From contig NZ_JAPDRF010000001.1 in NCBI RefSeq assembly GCF_040706615.1, forward strand, positions 124,001-188,000: a stretch of DNA of 64,000 bases. Direction: 5' to 3'. This document shows positions 34,156 through 42,946 of the stretch, piece after piece (position 1 is the first letter of the stretch; each line of letters begins with the position of its first letter). The position numbers and the translations under genes are program-made. Source of the DNA: Lentisalinibacter sediminis. GTDB lineage: Bacteria; Pseudomonadota; Gammaproteobacteria; Steroidobacterales; Woeseiaceae. The notes beneath the pieces were generated by a model. It worked only from the letters and a program-made list of their open reading frames with translations. It was not told where the DNA came from and ran no database searches.

Positions 34156-35544
34156 ATGCAGCCCGAGACACTGCTGCTGATCCTGCTGTTCCTCTGCGCT
34201 GCAGCCTACCGTCTCGGCCGCGGCCGTTCCCTGACCGCGGCGGGCGGCGACCGGCCGATGGCGCGCCTGCATTCGTTGCCGAGCTACTACGGGTATTTCA
34301 CCGCCATCTGGTGCCTGTTGCCGGGGCTCGCCGTCATCCTGTTGTGGGTCACGCTGGAGCCCAGGGTGATCACCGCGCTGATGGTCGACCGGCTGCCCGA
34401 GTCGGTGCGCGACATGTCCGCCGGCGCGCTCGATCTCGCCGTCAACGACATCCGCAATCTGGCCGCCGGGGACGTGGTCAGCACCGAGGTCGACGCGGAG
34501 ATGCGGGCGGCGGCTGATTTCTATCTGGAGACGCGGGCGAGGAGCCGGCTGCTGCTCACGATCTTCGTGCTGGCGGCGGCCGTGGCCGGGGCGACGCTGG
34601 CCTGGCGGCGCATCTCGCCCGGATTCCGCGCCCGCAATCACGTGGAGCGGGTGGTCCAGAGTGCCCTGCTCGCCGCATCGACCATCGCCGTCCTGACCAC
34701 GGTCGGCATCGTCCTCTCGGTGCTGTTCGAGTCCATCCTGTTCTTCCGCAAGGTCCCGATCACGGAGTTCCTGTTCGGGCTGGAGTGGAGCCCGCAGACC
34801 GCCATCCGCGCCGACCAGGTGGGCTCCTCCGGTGCCTTCGGCGCCGTGCCTTTGTTCACCGGCACGCTGCTTATCACCGCCATCGCCATGTTCGTGTCCG
34901 TGCCCATCGGTCTCATGACGGCCATCTTCCTGACCGAATACGCGCGGTCGAGCTTCCGCTCCACAGCCAAGCCGTTGCTCGAGGTGCTCGCGGGCATCCC
35001 GACGGTGGTGTACGGCTTCTTCGCGGCACTGACCGTAGCGCCGCTGATACGCGAAGTCGGCACCGGCATCGGCCTGGACGTCGCCTCGGAGAGCGCGCTG
35101 GCCGCCGGCCTGGTCATGGGCATCATGATCATACCGCTGGTCTCGTCCCTGTCCGACGACGCCATCACGGCGGTGCCCCGGGCCATGCGCGACGGCTCGT
35201 TCGCCCTGGGCGCGACACGCTCCGAGACGGTGAAGCTGGTGATACTCCCGGCAGCGCTGCCCGGCATCGTGGGGGGCATCCTGCTGGCGGTCTCCCGGGC
35301 CATCGGCGAGACCATGATCGTGGTGATGGCCGCCGGTCTCGCCGCGAACCTCACCGGCAATCCCCTGGAGGCGGTGACCACCGTCACCGTGCAGATCGTG
35401 ACCCTGCTGGTGGGCGACCAGGAATTCGACAGTGCCAAGACCCTGGCGGCCTTCGCCCTCGGCCTCGTGCTGTTCCTGGTGACGCTGGTGCTGAACGTGA
35501 TCGGCCTCAGGGTCGTGCGCAAATACCGGGAGCAGTACGAATGA
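34156..35544 (+). CDS. pstC: Phosphate ABC transporter permease PstC
   Basis: This 462-residue permease has two N-terminal hydrophobic segments with a DUF3333-type periplasmic region between them (about residues 60-130). Six further helices form the permease domain. The EAA-type loop that docks PstB reads AMRDGSFALGATRSETVKLV, with the classic LEVLAGIPTVVYGFFA and SRAIGETMIVVMAAGL motifs. It is longer than E. coli PstC (319 residues) because of the N-terminal part. Its stop overlaps the pstA start (ATGA). Confidence 0.95.
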   Translation: MQPETLLLILLFLCAAAYRLGRGRSLTAAGGDRPMARLHSLPSYYGYFTAIWCLLPGLAVILLWVTLEPRVITALMVDRLPESVRDMSAGALDLAVNDIRNLAAGDVVSTEVDAEMRAAADFYLETRARSRLLLTIFVLAAAVAGATLAWRRISPGFRARNHVERVVQSALLAASTIAVLTTVGIVLSVLFESILFFRKVPITEFLFGLEWSPQTAIRADQVGSSGAFGAVPLFTGTLLITAIAMFVSVPIGLMTAIFLTEYARSSFRSTAKPLLEVLAGIPTVVYGFFAALTVAPLIREVGTGIGLDVASESALAAGLVMGIMIIPLVSSLSDDAITAVPRAMRDGSFALGATRSETVKLVILPAALPGIVGGILLAVSRAIGETMIVVMAAGLAANLTGNPLEAVTTVTVQIVTLLVGDQEFDSAKTLAAFALGLVLFLVTLVLNVIGLRVVRKYREQYE

Positions 35545-36830
35545 GCGACGGCAGGAAGACGGCAAGGCAGCTCATGGAGGCGGGGCTGCCCCGGCGCTAC
35601 AGCCGCGAGCGCCGGTTCCGGGTGCTGGGCATGCTGGCTGTCTCCGTGGGGCTGACTTTCCTGGTGTTGTTCTTCGCCAGCATCGTCGCGAGCGGCTACA
35701 AGGCGTTCGCGCAGTCCGAGGTGGCGCTGGACGTCTACCTGGATCCGGCCCTGATCTCGCCCACCGGGGCGACGAACTCCGAGGCGCTGGCACTGGGCGA
35801 CTATTCCGGTCTGGTGAGAGAGAGCCTGTATGACCTGTTCCCGGATGTGAGCGGCCGGCGCGACCGCCGCGCGCTCGCGCAGCTGGTCAGCGTGGGCGCC
35901 TCTTATCAGCTGCAGAATCTGGTGGCGGCCGACCCGAGCGTGATCGGCGAGTCCCGCCGCGTGTGGGTGCCGGCCAGTGCCGACGTGGACATGGTGGTCA
36001 AGGGCAGTATCGACCGCACGCTGCCGGAAGAGTCCCGGCCCGTAAAAGACCGGGAACTCGTCTGGATCGACCGGCTGACCGAGACCGGGCGCCTGCAGCT
36101 CAAGTTCAACACGGCGCTGTTCACGAACGGCGATTCCCGGGATCCGGAACTGGCCGGCATCCGCGGCGCCCTCATGGGCTCGTTCTACATGCTGCTGGTC
36201 ACCGTGGCACTGGCGTTCCCGATCGGGGTGGCGGCGGCGGTCTATCTCGAGGAATTCGCGCCGCGCAACCGCTGGACCGACCTCATCGAGGTGAATATCA
36301 ACAATCTGGCAGCCGTGCCCTCCATCGTGTTCGGGCTGCTCGGGCTAGCCGTGTTCATCAACTGGGCGTCGCTGCCGCGCTCCTCGCCGCTGGTCGGCGG
36401 GCTGGTGCTGTCGCTGATGACGCTGCCGGTGATCATCATCGCGGCGCGCGCCTCCATCAAGGCCGTGCCGCCGTCCATCAAGGAGGCCGCCCTCGGCGTG
36501 GGGGCATCGAAGATGCAGATGGTGTTCCAGCACGTGCTGCCGCTGGCGCTGCCGGGCATCCTCACGGGCACCATCATCGGCATGGCCCGCGCCCTCGGCG
36601 AGACGGCGCCGCTGCTCATGATCGGCATGGTGGCCTTCATCGTCGACATCCCCCAGGGGCCGCTGGACCCCTCGGCCGCGCTGCCGGTGCAGGTCTATCT
36701 GTGGGCCGACAGCCCCGAGCGCGCCTTCGTCGAGCGGACCTCCGCGGCGATCATCGTGCTGCTCGGATTCCTGCTGGTGATGAACCTCACCGCCGTATTG
36801 TTGCGGCGGCGTTTCGAGCGCAGCTTTTAG
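35541..36830 (+). CDS. pstA: Phosphate ABC transporter permease PstA
   Basis: This 429-residue permease has one N-terminal helix (about residues 30-52). A long extracytoplasmic DUF3333 region follows (about 53-195). Five further helices carry AAVPSIVFGLLGLAVFI and the PstB-docking loop KEAALGVGASKMQMVFQHVL, then GMARALGETAPLLMIG. E. coli PstA has 296 residues; the extra part lies between the first and second helices. ATG 35541 overlaps the pstC stop. The paired extensions in PstC and PstA suggest they interact, perhaps with the unusual PstS. Confidence 0.94.
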   Translation: MSDGRKTARQLMEAGLPRRYSRERRFRVLGMLAVSVGLTFLVLFFASIVASGYKAFAQSEVALDVYLDPALISPTGATNSEALALGDYSGLVRESLYDLFPDVSGRRDRRALAQLVSVGASYQLQNLVAADPSVIGESRRVWVPASADVDMVVKGSIDRTLPEESRPVKDRELVWIDRLTETGRLQLKFNTALFTNGDSRDPELAGIRGALMGSFYMLLVTVALAFPIGVAAAVYLEEFAPRNRWTDLIEVNINNLAAVPSIVFGLLGLAVFINWASLPRSSPLVGGLVLSLMTLPVIIIAARASIKAVPPSIKEAALGVGASKMQMVFQHVLPLALPGILTGTIIGMARALGETAPLLMIGMVAFIVDIPQGPLDPSAALPVQVYLWADSPERAFVERTSAAIIVLLGFLLVMNLTAVLLRRRFERSF

Positions 36831-36868
36831 ACGGTCCGCCGTTGAGGCGGGCAGGGAACTGTAAGAGA

Positions 36869-37810
36869 ATGAAGCCGGAATTCAGAACCGACATCGACCC
36901 CAAGGCGGCCGCAGGCCGCGCTCAACAAGGACCGATCTCCCCAGTGGCTGACGATCAACTGACCCCGAGCGCTTCTGCGGCACCCGTCGTCGAGGAGCAC
37001 CGCCGCGAGCAGGACGAGCGCGCCTACGATACCGTCGGGAACCCCCGTGCGAAGCGGCCGTTCCTCTGCACCGAGCACGTCGACGTCTATTACGACGACA
37101 ATCACGCGATCATCGATGTCAGCCTTGAGATCGGCCAGAACGAGGTGATCGCGCTGATCGGTCCGTCCGGTTGCGGCAAGTCCACCTATCTGCGCTGCCT
37201 CAACCGCATGAACGACACCATCGAGTCGGCACGGGTCACGGGCAAGATCACACTGGACGGCAAGGACATCTACGATCGCAGCATGGACGTGGTGGCCCTG
37301 CGAGCGCGGGTGGGCATGGTGTTTCAGAAGCCCAACCCGTTCCCGAAGTCCATTTACGACAACGTCGCCTACGGGCCGCGCATCCATGGTCTGGCGGCGA
37401 ACCGGGCGGAGCTGGACGAGATCGTGCACAACAGCCTCGAGCGCGCAGGTCTGCTGGCCGAGGTGAAGGATCGCCTGGACGAGCCGGGCACCGGCCTGTC
37501 GGGCGGTCAGCAGCAGCGGCTGTGCATCGCGCGCACCATCGCGGTCAGCCCGGAGGTGATCCTGATGGACGAGCCCTGCTCGGCGCTGGACCCGATCGCC
37601 ACCGCCCGCATCGAGGATCTGATCGACGAGCTGCGCGAGAACTACGCCATCGTCATCGTCACCCACTCCATGCAGCAGGCGGCGCGGGTGTCACAGCGCA
37701 CGGCGTACTTCCACCTGGGCAAGCTGATCGAGGTGGACGATACCGACCGGGTCTTCACCAACCCCCAGCACAAGCTCACCGAGGACTACATCACCGGCCG
37801 CTTCGGCTGA
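36869..37810 (+). CDS. pstB: Phosphate ABC transporter ATPase PstB
   Basis: This 313-residue ATPase has Walker A GPSGCGKSTYLRCLNRM, Q-loop VFQKPNPFPKSIYDNVAYG, signature LSGGQQQRLCIARTIA, Walker B VILMDEPCSALDP and H-loop VTHSMQQAARVSQRTAY. These are diagnostic PstB motifs. The first 60 residues form a charged, low-complexity extension absent from most PstB (about 257 residues), so the true start could be internal. ATG 36869 is the best available start, 38 bp after pstA. It powers phosphate import and, in known systems, takes part in signalling to PhoR through PhoU. Confidence 0.95.
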   Translation: MKPEFRTDIDPKAAAGRAQQGPISPVADDQLTPSASAAPVVEEHRREQDERAYDTVGNPRAKRPFLCTEHVDVYYDDNHAIIDVSLEIGQNEVIALIGPSGCGKSTYLRCLNRMNDTIESARVTGKITLDGKDIYDRSMDVVALRARVGMVFQKPNPFPKSIYDNVAYGPRIHGLAANRAELDEIVHNSLERAGLLAEVKDRLDEPGTGLSGGQQQRLCIARTIAVSPEVILMDEPCSALDPIATARIEDLIDELRENYAIVIVTHSMQQAARVSQRTAYFHLGKLIEVDDTDRVFTNPQHKLTEDYITGRFG

Positions 37811-37831
37811 GCGGATCCGCCCGCGGCCGGT

Positions 37832-38191
37832 TCAGGTGCCGAATATGCGGCCGTAGGCCTCGGCGTCGAAACCCACCACCATCCGCTTGCGGCTCTCGAT
37901 CACGGGCCGCTTGATCAGCGTCGGATTCTCCAGCATCAGCGCGAGCGCGCCCGCCCGGGTCAGATTCTGCCGGTCGAGTTCCGGTATGCGCCGCCAGGTC
38001 AGGCTGCGCTTGTTCAGCAGCGCCTCCCATTCGACCCGGTCCGCCCAGCGTTCCAGCATCTGGATGGTGACGCCGTCGTCGCGGACGTCGTGGAAGCGGT
38101 GTTCGATATCGTGCTCCCGCAGCCATTGCAGGGCCTTGCGGCAGCTGTCGCAGCTCTTCAGTCCGTAGATGTCGATGGTCGCCTCTCCCAT
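37832..38191 (-). CDS. ArsC-family reductase (YffB/Spx-like)
   Basis: This 119-residue thioredoxin-fold protein carries a CxxC motif, Cys14-Cys17 in YGLKSCDSCRKALQWL, and the family ending TLIKRPVIESRKRMVVGFDA. It matches the YffB branch of ArsC-related reductases, which often lies next to dapD/dapE; true arsenate reductase activity is doubtful for this branch. It follows dapD by 30 bp on the same strand, at the end of the map-glnD-dapC-dapD series, and is convergent with pstB. Confidence 0.88.
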   Translation of the reverse strand: MGEATIDIYGLKSCDSCRKALQWLREHDIEHRFHDVRDDGVTIQMLERWADRVEWEALLNKRSLTWRRIPELDRQNLTRAGALALMLENPTLIKRPVIESRKRMVVGFDAEAYGRIFGT

Positions 38192-38221
38192 GGCTCTGTC
38201 AGAATGGCCCGTCCGGATGGC

Positions 38222-39040
38222 CTAGTCCAGATTGCGCAGCAGCTCGTTCAGCCCGACCCTGGCCCTGGTCTTCTCGTCCACGCGTTTGACGATCACGGCG
38301 GCATACAGCGAATGGCTGCCGTCCTGCGCCGGCAGATTCCCGGGCACGACGACGCTGCCGGCCGGCACGCGGCCGTAGCTTATCTCGCCGGTCTCGCGGT
38401 CGTAAATGCGGGTGCTCTGGCCGATGTAGACGCCCATGGAGATCACCGCTCCGCGCTCCACGATGACGCCCTCGACGATCTCCGAGCGGGCGCCGACGAA
38501 GCAGTCGTCCTCGACGATGGTCGGCGCGGCCTGGAGCGGCTCCAGCACGCCGCCGATGCCGACGCCGCCGGACAGGTGCACGTTGGCGCCGATCTGGGCG
38601 CAGCTGCCGACGGTGGCCCAGGTGTCCACCATGCTGCCCGAGCCGATCCAGGCGCCGATGTTCACGTAGGAGGGCATGAGGACCACGTCGGGGGCCACGT
38701 AGGCGCCGCGGCGCACCTGGGCGTCCGGCACCACGCGCACGCCGTCGGCGCGGAAGCGCTCCAGGTCGTAGTCGGCGTATTTCAGACCCACCTTGTCGTA
38801 GTAGCGGGTGTGGCCGCCCTCGACCACCCGGTTGTCCGACAGGCGGAAGTACAGCAGCACCGCTTTCTTCAGCCAGTCGTTCACCACCCAGCCCTCCGGG
38901 CCGGGCTCGGCTACGCGGGCGCGGCCGCTGTCCAGCTCGGCGAGTGCGGTTTCGACGGCGTCGGCCACCGCCGTATCGCCGGGACGGATTTCGCCGCGGC
39001 GCTCCCACGCCCCCTCGATGGTGTCGCGGATATCGCTCAT
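38222..39040 (-). CDS. dapD: Tetrahydrodipicolinate N-succinyltransferase DapD
   Basis: This 272-residue trimeric left-handed beta-helix enzyme transfers succinyl from succinyl-CoA to tetrahydrodipicolinate, the step before DapC. Typical motifs are RVVPDAQVRRGAYVAPDVVL, SYVNIGAWIGSGSMVDTWAT and the hexapeptide series VGSCAQIGANVHLSGGVGIG. Two ATGs are in frame; ATG 39040 is preferred, with AGAGG seven bases upstream. It lies just 2 bp beyond the dapC stop codon, so translation is coupled. Confidence 0.96.
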   Translation of the reverse strand: MSDIRDTIEGAWERRGEIRPGDTAVADAVETALAELDSGRARVAEPGPEGWVVNDWLKKAVLLYFRLSDNRVVEGGHTRYYDKVGLKYADYDLERFRADGVRVVPDAQVRRGAYVAPDVVLMPSYVNIGAWIGSGSMVDTWATVGSCAQIGANVHLSGGVGIGGVLEPLQAAPTIVEDDCFVGARSEIVEGVIVERGAVISMGVYIGQSTRIYDRETGEISYGRVPAGSVVVPGNLPAQDGSHSLYAAVIVKRVDEKTRARVGLNELLRNLD

Positions 39041-39042
39041 CG

Positions 39043-40260
39043 TCATTCCTCTTGCGTCGTTTCTGTTCGTCGGTGCTGCCGGGCGAGGGCGAACGCGCGG
39101 ATGCGGCGGGCCGCTTCCACGCAGTCGCCAGGTGGCGCCACCAGCGACAGCCGCAGGCGTCCGGCCCCCGGATTCGCGCCGCCGGCCTCGCGCCCCAGGT
39201 AGGAGCCAGGCAGCGTCACCACGTTCGTGGCGGCGTAGAGTTCCCGCGCGTAGTGCTCGTCGTCGCCGTTGATGCCGACCCAGAGGTAGAACGAGGCCGC
39301 CGGCGCCTCCACGTCGAGGACGTCGGCGAGCAACGGGGTGACCTCCCGGAACTTGCGGGCGTAGAGGCGGCGGTTCGCCTCGACGTGGGCGTCGTCGGCC
39401 CAGGCCGCGACGCTGGCGCGCTGGGTGGGCACGGGCATCGCGCAGCCGTGATAGGTGCGGTAGCGGCGGTAGTCGGCCATGATCCCGGCGTCGCCGGCGA
39501 CGAAGCCGGAGCGCAGGCCCGGGATATTGGAGCGCTTCGACAGGCTGTGGAAGGCGATGCAGCGGGCGTAGTCGTCGCGGCCCAGGTCGCGGCAGACCTC
39601 CAGCAGCGAGACCGGTGCCTCGTCCAGGTAGATGTCCGCATAGCACTCGTCGGCCGCGATCACGAAGTCGTGCCGGTCGGCCAGTTCGAGCAGTTCCCGG
39701 TAGAAGGCGGCGTCCAGCACCGCGCCGGTGGGATTGCCGGGCGAGCAGACGTATACCAGGGCCGTCCGCGCCCAGACCCGTTCGGGTACGTCCGCCAGGC
39801 GCGGACGGAAGCCGGTCTCCGGCAGGGTGGGGAGATACCAGGGCTCGGCGCCGGCGAGCAGCGCCGCGCCCTCGTAAATCTGATAGAACGGGTTCGGCAT
39901 GGCCACGTAGCTGCCCGCGGCCGGGTCGACCACGGCCTGGGCGAAGGAGAACAGGCCCTCCCGGGTGCCGTTCACCGGCAGGATCGCCTTGCCCGGGTCC
40001 ACCCGAACGCCGAAGCGCCGCGCGAGCCAGTCGGCACACGCCTCGCGCAACTCGTCGAGCCCCGGTGAGACCGGATAGACGCCGGCCCCCTGCGCCAGCG
40101 CCGCCTTCAGGGCCTCCAGGATGAAAGCGGGCGTCTCGTGGCTAGGCTCGCCGATGGACAGCGGTATGCGGCTGAGGCCGTCCGGCGGCTCGACCCCCGC
40201 GAGTAGCTCGGCAAGCTGCTCGAACGGGTAGGGGTGCAGGCGCCGGATGCGCGGGTTCAC
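39043..40260 (-). CDS. dapC: Succinyldiaminopimelate transaminase DapC
   Basis: This 405-residue fold-type I PLP aminotransferase forms N-succinyl-LL-diaminopimelate from the keto precursor. Signatures are LSIGEPSHETPAFILEALKA, LPVNGTREGLFSFAQAV, VYVCSPGNPTGAVLD, IAADECYADIYLDEAPVS and HSLSKRSNIPGLRSGFVAGD, whose lysine binds PLP. It sits between glnD (2-bp gap) and dapD (2-bp gap) on the minus strand. This matches the DapC of Bordetella and Pseudomonas rather than the ArgD-type substitute. Confidence 0.93.
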   Translation of the reverse strand: MNPRIRRLHPYPFEQLAELLAGVEPPDGLSRIPLSIGEPSHETPAFILEALKAALAQGAGVYPVSPGLDELREACADWLARRFGVRVDPGKAILPVNGTREGLFSFAQAVVDPAAGSYVAMPNPFYQIYEGAALLAGAEPWYLPTLPETGFRPRLADVPERVWARTALVYVCSPGNPTGAVLDAAFYRELLELADRHDFVIAADECYADIYLDEAPVSLLEVCRDLGRDDYARCIAFHSLSKRSNIPGLRSGFVAGDAGIMADYRRYRTYHGCAMPVPTQRASVAAWADDAHVEANRRLYARKFREVTPLLADVLDVEAPAASFYLWVGINGDDEHYARELYAATNVVTLPGSYLGREAGGANPGAGRLRLSLVAPPGDCVEAARRIRAFALARQHRRTETTQEE

Positions 40261-40262
40261 GG

Positions 40263-42935
40263 TCAGGCCGCCTCGCCGAGTCGCTGGTCGAGCGTGCGGC
40301 TGATTGCCTCGCGCACGGTGGCGTCCAGCGGCCGCTGGTCGTGCCCGGTGAGGTAGAACACGTCCTCGGCCCGCTCGCCGATGGTGAGGATCTTCGCCGC
40401 CTTGATCTCCACCCCGAGTTCGCGGAAGACCTTACCCACCGCCAGCAGCAGACCCGGCCGGTCGCCGGCCACCAGTTCCATGATGGTGCGCCCGCCGGCG
40501 GTGTCGTCGGCGAAGCTGATCTGGGTGGGCGTGCGGAACATGCGCACCTGCCGCGGCGCGCGGCGGGTGACGCGGGCATCCCAGTCGTCGCCCCGGCGCA
40601 CCACCTGTGTCACCCGGGTCAGTATCTCCTCGAGGCGGTCGCCGTCCGGCGCCTGCTCGGCCTGCCCGACCTCCATGACGATGTAGGTATCCATGCTGTA
40701 GCCGTTGCGGGTGGGCGTGATACGGGCATCCAGAATGCTGAGTCCGAGCTCGTCAATCACCGCCGTCGCGTTGGCGAAAGTGTGGTAGCGCTGGGGCGTG
40801 TAGAGAAACAGCGCGATACCGCCGGTGTCCTCCAGCGCGCGCACGGCGATGAGCGGCTGGTCCAGCTCGTCCCGGTGTGCGGCCATGAACTCGGTCTGCC
40901 AGGCGATCTCGTCGGCGCCGTGGCGCAGGAAGTACTCCGGATTCTGCAGAGCCCAGACCCGGTCGGTGTCCGCGTCGGCGACGCCTGCGGCCGCCAGCGC
41001 CGCGCGGGCCTCGCGCTGGGTCTCGGCGATCAGCTCGTCCTTATCGATGGGGTTCTCCAGCCCGCGCCGCAGCGCCCGCTTGGTGAGCTCGTACAGATCC
41101 TCGAACAGGCTCCCCTTCCAGGAGTTCCACAGCTTCGGGTTGGTGCCGCGCACGTCTGCCACCGTCAGCACGTACAGGTAGTCGAGGTGGGTCTGGTCGC
41201 CCACCAGCGCGGCGAATTCGTTGATGACCGCCGGGTCGCTGATGTCCTTCTTCTGCGCGGTGGTGGACAGCGCCAGATGGTGGCGCACGAGCCAGGCGAC
41301 CATGCGGGCCTCGTAGCGGGACAGGCCGTGTTCCAGGCAAAAGGCCTCGGCGTCGACCGCGCCCAGTTCGGAGTGGTCGCCGCCGCGGCCCTTGGCGATA
41401 TCGTGGAACAGGCCGCCCAGGTAGGCGATCTCCGGCTTCTCCAGCGCCTGCATCACCGCGCTCGGATGCGGGTACTCGTGGTCGAACTGGTGCAACCGGA
41501 AGCGGCGCAGGTTGCTGACCACGAACAGGGTGTGGGCGTCCACGGTATAGGCGTGGAAGAGGTCGTACTGCATGCGCCCGACGATGCGCCCGAAGGACGG
41601 GATGTACAGCCCGAGGACGCCGTACAGGTTCATGCGCCGCAGCTCGTGGGTGACGCCCCGGGGCGCGCGCAGGATCTCCAGGAACAGCCGGTGGTTGCGC
41701 GGGCTCTGCCGGAACTCCTCGTCGATCAGGTGCAGGCTGCGCTTGATCAGCCCCACGGTCCAGGCGCTGACGCCCTTGATGTCGCTGTGCTTCTGCAGCA
41801 GCGTGAACAGTTCCAGCAGGGCGGAGGGGTCGCGCTCGAAGACCTCGTCGTTGGCGGTCTGCAGGAAGCCGTTCCGCACCTGGAAGCGCTCGTTCAGCGG
41901 CTCCGGCTCGGCGTCCGGGTCGAGCAGGATGGCCTCCTGGAAGAGCTGCAGCAGGATCTCGTTCAGGCGCGACAGCTCCATCACGGTACGGTAGTAGCGC
42001 TGCATCATCTGCTCGACTGCGAGCGTGTAGGAGGCGTCCTCGTAGCCCAGCATCTGCGCGAGTTTCACCTGGTGGTCGAAGAGGAGCCGGTCCTCGCGAC
42101 GCCCGGTCAGCACGTGCAGGGCGAAGCGCACCTTCCACAGGAAGCTGCGGCCCTCGATGAGCCGGTCGAGCTGGCCCGGCGTGAGAAACCGGTGGTCGAC
42201 CAGCTCCGCGAGGCGCTCGGCGCCGAAGTGGCGCTTCGCGATCCAGCCGATCATCTGGATGTCCCGCAGCCCGCCCGGGCTGCCCTTGACGTTCGGTTCC
42301 AGGTTGTAGGCGGTGTCGTGGTAGCGGTGGTGGCGCTCGATCTGCTCGTTGCGCTTGGCCTCGAAGAACTCGCGGGACGACCACATGCGGTCGGGTCCGA
42401 TGCACTCGCGCATGACGTCGAAGTTCGCCGCCGGACCCGCGAGCAGCCGCGCCTCCATCAGCGTGGTCATGACCGTGACGTCGGCCCGGGCTTCCCGTTC
42501 GCAGTCGGCGACGGTGCGCACGCTGTGGCCGATCTCCAGGCCGACGTCCCAGAGCGCCGTCAGGAAGTCGCTGAGCCAGCCGGTCTCCTGTTCCCCGTCG
42601 GCCAGCAGGATCATGACGTCGATATCGGAGCAGGGATGCAGCTCGCCGCGGCCGTAACCGCCGACGGCCACCAGCGCGGCCGCCGGATTGTCGGCGTAGC
42701 AGTCCCAGAGGTGGCGCAGCAGGCGGTCGATGAGGGAGGCCCGGGCCACCACGAGCCGGTCCACGGCTTCGCCGGCGCGGAATCGCTCCACCAGGTTTTC
42801 GCCGGCCTCCGCGAGTCCGTCCCGCAGGGCCAGGGGCTCGACGTCAGGCCGGCAGTCGCCCAGATGCCGCTCCAGGACGGTGATGGCCGGGTCGGTGCCG
42901 CCTGTCTCCCGGATCCCGCCGGTCCCTGCGCTCAC
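40263..42935 (-). CDS. glnD: Bifunctional uridylyltransferase/uridylyl-removing enzyme GlnD
   Basis: This 890-residue sensor of nitrogen status adds UMP to and removes it from PII proteins in response to glutamine. An N-terminal nucleotidyltransferase domain (GGYGRGELHPCSDIDVMILL) comes first. A GlnE-like helical linker, an HD hydrolase domain (LGGLFHDIAKGRGGDHSELG) and two C-terminal ACT domains follow. GTG 42935 is inferred because no ATG precedes the nucleotidyltransferase motif and the resulting length is standard. It lies 11 bp after map and 2 bp before dapC. Confidence 0.95.
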   Translation of the reverse strand: MSAGTGGIRETGGTDPAITVLERHLGDCRPDVEPLALRDGLAEAGENLVERFRAGEAVDRLVVARASLIDRLLRHLWDCYADNPAAALVAVGGYGRGELHPCSDIDVMILLADGEQETGWLSDFLTALWDVGLEIGHSVRTVADCEREARADVTVMTTLMEARLLAGPAANFDVMRECIGPDRMWSSREFFEAKRNEQIERHHRYHDTAYNLEPNVKGSPGGLRDIQMIGWIAKRHFGAERLAELVDHRFLTPGQLDRLIEGRSFLWKVRFALHVLTGRREDRLLFDHQVKLAQMLGYEDASYTLAVEQMMQRYYRTVMELSRLNEILLQLFQEAILLDPDAEPEPLNERFQVRNGFLQTANDEVFERDPSALLELFTLLQKHSDIKGVSAWTVGLIKRSLHLIDEEFRQSPRNHRLFLEILRAPRGVTHELRRMNLYGVLGLYIPSFGRIVGRMQYDLFHAYTVDAHTLFVVSNLRRFRLHQFDHEYPHPSAVMQALEKPEIAYLGGLFHDIAKGRGGDHSELGAVDAEAFCLEHGLSRYEARMVAWLVRHHLALSTTAQKKDISDPAVINEFAALVGDQTHLDYLYVLTVADVRGTNPKLWNSWKGSLFEDLYELTKRALRRGLENPIDKDELIAETQREARAALAAAGVADADTDRVWALQNPEYFLRHGADEIAWQTEFMAAHRDELDQPLIAVRALEDTGGIALFLYTPQRYHTFANATAVIDELGLSILDARITPTRNGYSMDTYIVMEVGQAEQAPDGDRLEEILTRVTQVVRRGDDWDARVTRRAPRQVRMFRTPTQISFADDTAGGRTIMELVAGDRPGLLLAVGKVFRELGVEIKAAKILTIGERAEDVFYLTGHDQRPLDATVREAISRTLDQRLGEAA

Positions 42936-42946
42936 CCCGGCCTGCC

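Noticed and set aside
37832..38191. Arsenate reductase as a resistance gene
   Set aside because: No other ars genes are near; the CxxC pattern and dapD neighbourhood fit the YffB branch, not detoxifying ArsC.
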